Below, piece after piece: positions 6,798-8,146 of a DNA stretch of 8,146 nt. Below the pieces are notes generated by a model. It made no database searches and had not been told where the DNA came from. It saw only the letters and a list, made by a program, of their open reading frames with translations. Position numbers and translations under genes: made by a program. How positions within the stretch are numbered: the stretch's first letter is position 1; the number at the start of each line of letters is the position of its first letter. The DNA lies in the NCBI GenBank assembly GCA_031178645.1, contig JAPSIP010000066.1, positions 1 to 8,146 on the forward strand, given 5' to 3'. The DNA is from Paracoccus sp. (in: a-proteobacteria). Its GTDB lineage: Bacteria; Pseudomonadota; Alphaproteobacteria; Rhodobacterales; Rhodobacteraceae.

Positions 6798-7215
6798 AGC
6801 CCAGATCTATCCGCGCCCGGAAGGTCAGATCGACCCGCCGCGCAGCACCGTTTTCAACCCGCCGCGCCCTTGCGCGTTGGAACCACAAACCCGTCAGCCG
6901 GCCCCGGCTCAGGGCCAGCGGCGCCTGATCCAGGGCATCCGCCACCGCCACGGCGGCGGCCTTGACGGCCGCAAAGCCCGCGCCCTGGTCGGCACCCGAC
7001 AGGACCGACACGACAAAATCGTGCTGCGACGCCGCCGCCGTCATGTCACCGGCATCCCGCACATCCTCGGGACCAAGCGAAATGAAGACGCCCGAAGGCG
7101 CGTCGACCGGCATCGCGTCGAAGATCGCATCGCCTACCAGGTCGCTCAGCGCCGCATCGGCGCGCAGATACTGATACACCGCCCCCTGCAGGGCGACGCT
7201 TGCTGCATAACTCAT
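6796..7215 (-). CDS. g8: GTA tail terminator protein (DUF3168 family)
   Basis: This 139-residue protein of the DUF3168 type is expected to cap the head-proximal end of the tail tube and join it to the neck. It begins with an N-terminal helix and YLRADAALSDLVGDAIFDAMP (residues 16-36), followed by VFISLGPEDVRDAG (43-56), typical of the family, and then beta strands such as HDFVVSVLS. I chose the ATG at 7215 (MSYAAS) over an in-frame ATG 12 codons upstream. The upstream extension is proline/glycine-rich and lies inside g7, whereas the chosen start forms the same four-base ATGA overlap with the g7 stop that recurs in this operon. Its own TGA overlaps the Shine-Dalgarno sequence of g9. Confidence 0.88.
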   Translation of the reverse strand: MSYAASVALQGAVYQYLRADAALSDLVGDAIFDAMPVDAPSGVFISLGPEDVRDAGDMTAAASQHDFVVSVLSGADQGAGFAAVKAAAVAVADALDQAPLALSRGRLTGLWFQRARARRVENGAARRVDLTFRARIDLG

Positions 7216-7550
7216 GCCTGGGCCTCCTCTCGGGCAAAGCAGGTCAGCCAATGGCCTGCCCCATCACGCTCGGCCACGGCCTCGATGACGAACAGCCGCT
7301 GTCCCATCCGCAGCCTCTGGCCAGCCGCAGGGCGCCGGGGATCGCCGGCCCTGGCACCCCGCACGGTGATCCGCCAGGACACCACGCTTTCCGGTGCGAC
7401 CTCGGCCCCGCGTTCCTGGCCGACGCCGGCCTTCATCTCGGCCCACAGCGTCCCGATGCGCTGCCAGACGGTGCGATAGCCGCCCATCCCGTCCCCCTGG
7501 CGGACCGATCCTTCCAGTTCCAGCCGGACATTCAGGTTCGGTGCGCTCAT
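7212..7550 (-). CDS. g7: GTA head-tail adaptor / stopper (SPP1 gp16-like head closure family)
   Basis: This 112-residue protein matches the small head-closure family of siphoviruses (SPP1 gp16-like), which plugs the connector after DNA packaging and gives the tail a docking surface. The family's pattern is visible: an N-terminal beta segment (residues 7-14), then YRTVWQRIGTLWAEM (25-39), a repeat-like beta region with SWRITVRG (58-65), the segment LFVIEAV (86-92) and a final strand WLTCFARE (101-108). The ATG at 7550 overlaps the g6 stop, and the TGA at 7212-7214 overlaps the g8 ATG. It is therefore coupled on both sides and has no room for its own intergenic ribosome site. Its position between connector and tail terminator is the canonical GTA order. 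The sequence alone is weakly distinctive, so the call rests on motif plus context. Confidence 0.88.
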   Translation of the reverse strand: MSAPNLNVRLELEGSVRQGDGMGGYRTVWQRIGTLWAEMKAGVGQERGAEVAPESVVSWRITVRGARAGDPRRPAAGQRLRMGQRLFVIEAVAERDGAGHWLTCFAREEAQA

Positions 7551-8146
7551 CGCCGCGCCTCGCGGCTGCCGCGTCCGGCCAGCGTCCGGACCTGACGCCA
7601 GCGTTCAATCAGCGCGCTGACCCCGAAGGGCATCCCGCCCTTCGTGCCGTCATGGCTGCGATCCTCATAGTATCGCGCGGCCAGCATCAGAACCGCCTGC
7701 GCCAGATCCGCCGGAACCTGTGACCAGCTATCCCCGAAGCCCGCGACAAAGGTCACGCTGACCATCCCGCGACGCGGCACATGCGGCAGGATTACCCCGG
7801 TCGGCAGGATCATCGGCCGCTGCCCGTGCGGCAGCAGGCGCCAGTTCTCCTGCGGAACCTCGGTCACGGTGCCCATGCCGTCGTCGATCTCGATCTTCTC
7901 GACCTGCGTCACGGGCGCCAGGGGCAGCGTCTGGCCCAGCCGGTCGCGCCAGTCGTCCAGTTGCATCGTAAAGCGCCGCGTCAGCAGCACCTTTCCGGTC
8001 CGCGCCTCGATCGTCGCGATCGCGGCCCGCAGAAACCCTGCCAGGGCCATGTCTTCCGCCGTGTCGTCTGCAATCTCGAACCCTGTTCCAAGCCGCAGAT
8101 GCTCGCGCAGCGCCGCGACAGGCAGCGCCTCGGCCGCGGCCCGCAC
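7547..8146 (-). CDS. g6: GTA head-tail connector protein (gp6-like; phiE125 gp8 family), 5' end at window edge
   Basis: The product is a neck protein that sits under the portal at the capsid vertex and links the head to the tail. The visible 199 residues resemble the head-tail connector family of GTAs and siphoviruses (phiE125 gp8/HK97 gp6-like). An early helical stretch contains RLGTGFE (residues 18-24), followed by a helix around RAAIATIEARTG (40-51). Near the C-terminus is a segment with ARYYEDRS that is typical of this family. The reading frame opens with GTG exactly at the window edge, so the true start may lie a few codons upstream. The length is close to that of the RcGTA homologue (about 200 residues from memory), so little is missing. 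Its TGA stop overlaps the g7 ATG (7547-7550), which implies translational coupling. The family call is reliable; the 5' boundary is not. Confidence 0.85.
   Translation of the reverse strand: MRAAAEALPVAALREHLRLGTGFEIADDTAEDMALAGFLRAAIATIEARTGKVLLTRRFTMQLDDWRDRLGQTLPLAPVTQVEKIEIDDGMGTVTEVPQENWRLLPHGQRPMILPTGVILPHVPRRGMVSVTFVAGFGDSWSQVPADLAQAVLMLAARYYEDRSHDGTKGGMPFGVSALIERWRQVRTLAGRGSREARR

Overview
The window is the tail-side half of a gene transfer agent (GTA) structural cluster of the Rhodobacter capsulatus (RcGTA) type. It is read entirely from the minus strand, so transcription runs from position 8146 toward position 1. Very high GC, strong G/C preference at third codon positions and close agreement with the RcGTA gene order point to an alphaproteobacterium of the Rhodobacterales (Rhodobacter/Paracoccus-like). 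The genus is a guess from composition and protein style.

Layout in transcription order: head-tail connector g6 (8146-7547, 5' end at the window edge); head-tail adaptor g7 (7550-7212); tail terminator g8 (7215-6796); major tail tube protein g9 (6783-6370); tail assembly chaperone-like g10 (6370-6056); small chaperone-like g10.1 (6059-5856); short tape measure g11 (5843-5187); distal tail protein g12 (5173-4541); Fe-S-type hub protein g13 (4544-3711); NlpC/P60 cell-wall peptidase g14 (3718-3290); and the giant baseplate/tail-tip 'megatron' g15 (from 3267, running off the left edge). Coding is almost continuous. The largest intergenic gap is 22 bases, and several gene pairs are joined by stop/start overlaps, as expected of one polycistronic unit. 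No RNA genes, insertion sequences, CRISPR arrays, promoters or terminators were seen. Gene symbols g6-g15 follow RcGTA usage.

Together the products build the neck and tail of a small siphovirus-like particle that packages host DNA. g6-g8 join the capsid to the tail, g9 polymerises on the g11 ruler with help from g10/g10.1, g12-g13 cap the distal end, g14 probably locally opens peptidoglycan, and g15 forms the tail tip and host-contact structure.

The most notable observation is that g15 is interrupted by an in-frame amber codon (TAG, 553-555) after 904 codons. The same frame then continues open for another 184 codons to the window edge and still reads as megatron-like protein. This looks like a recent single-base nonsense mutation (probably TGG to TAG), a sequencing error, or a readthrough site. 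If real and not suppressed, it would probably leave this GTA without a complete tail tip. Otherwise the window is a recognisable, already described system; I see no undescribed system in it.
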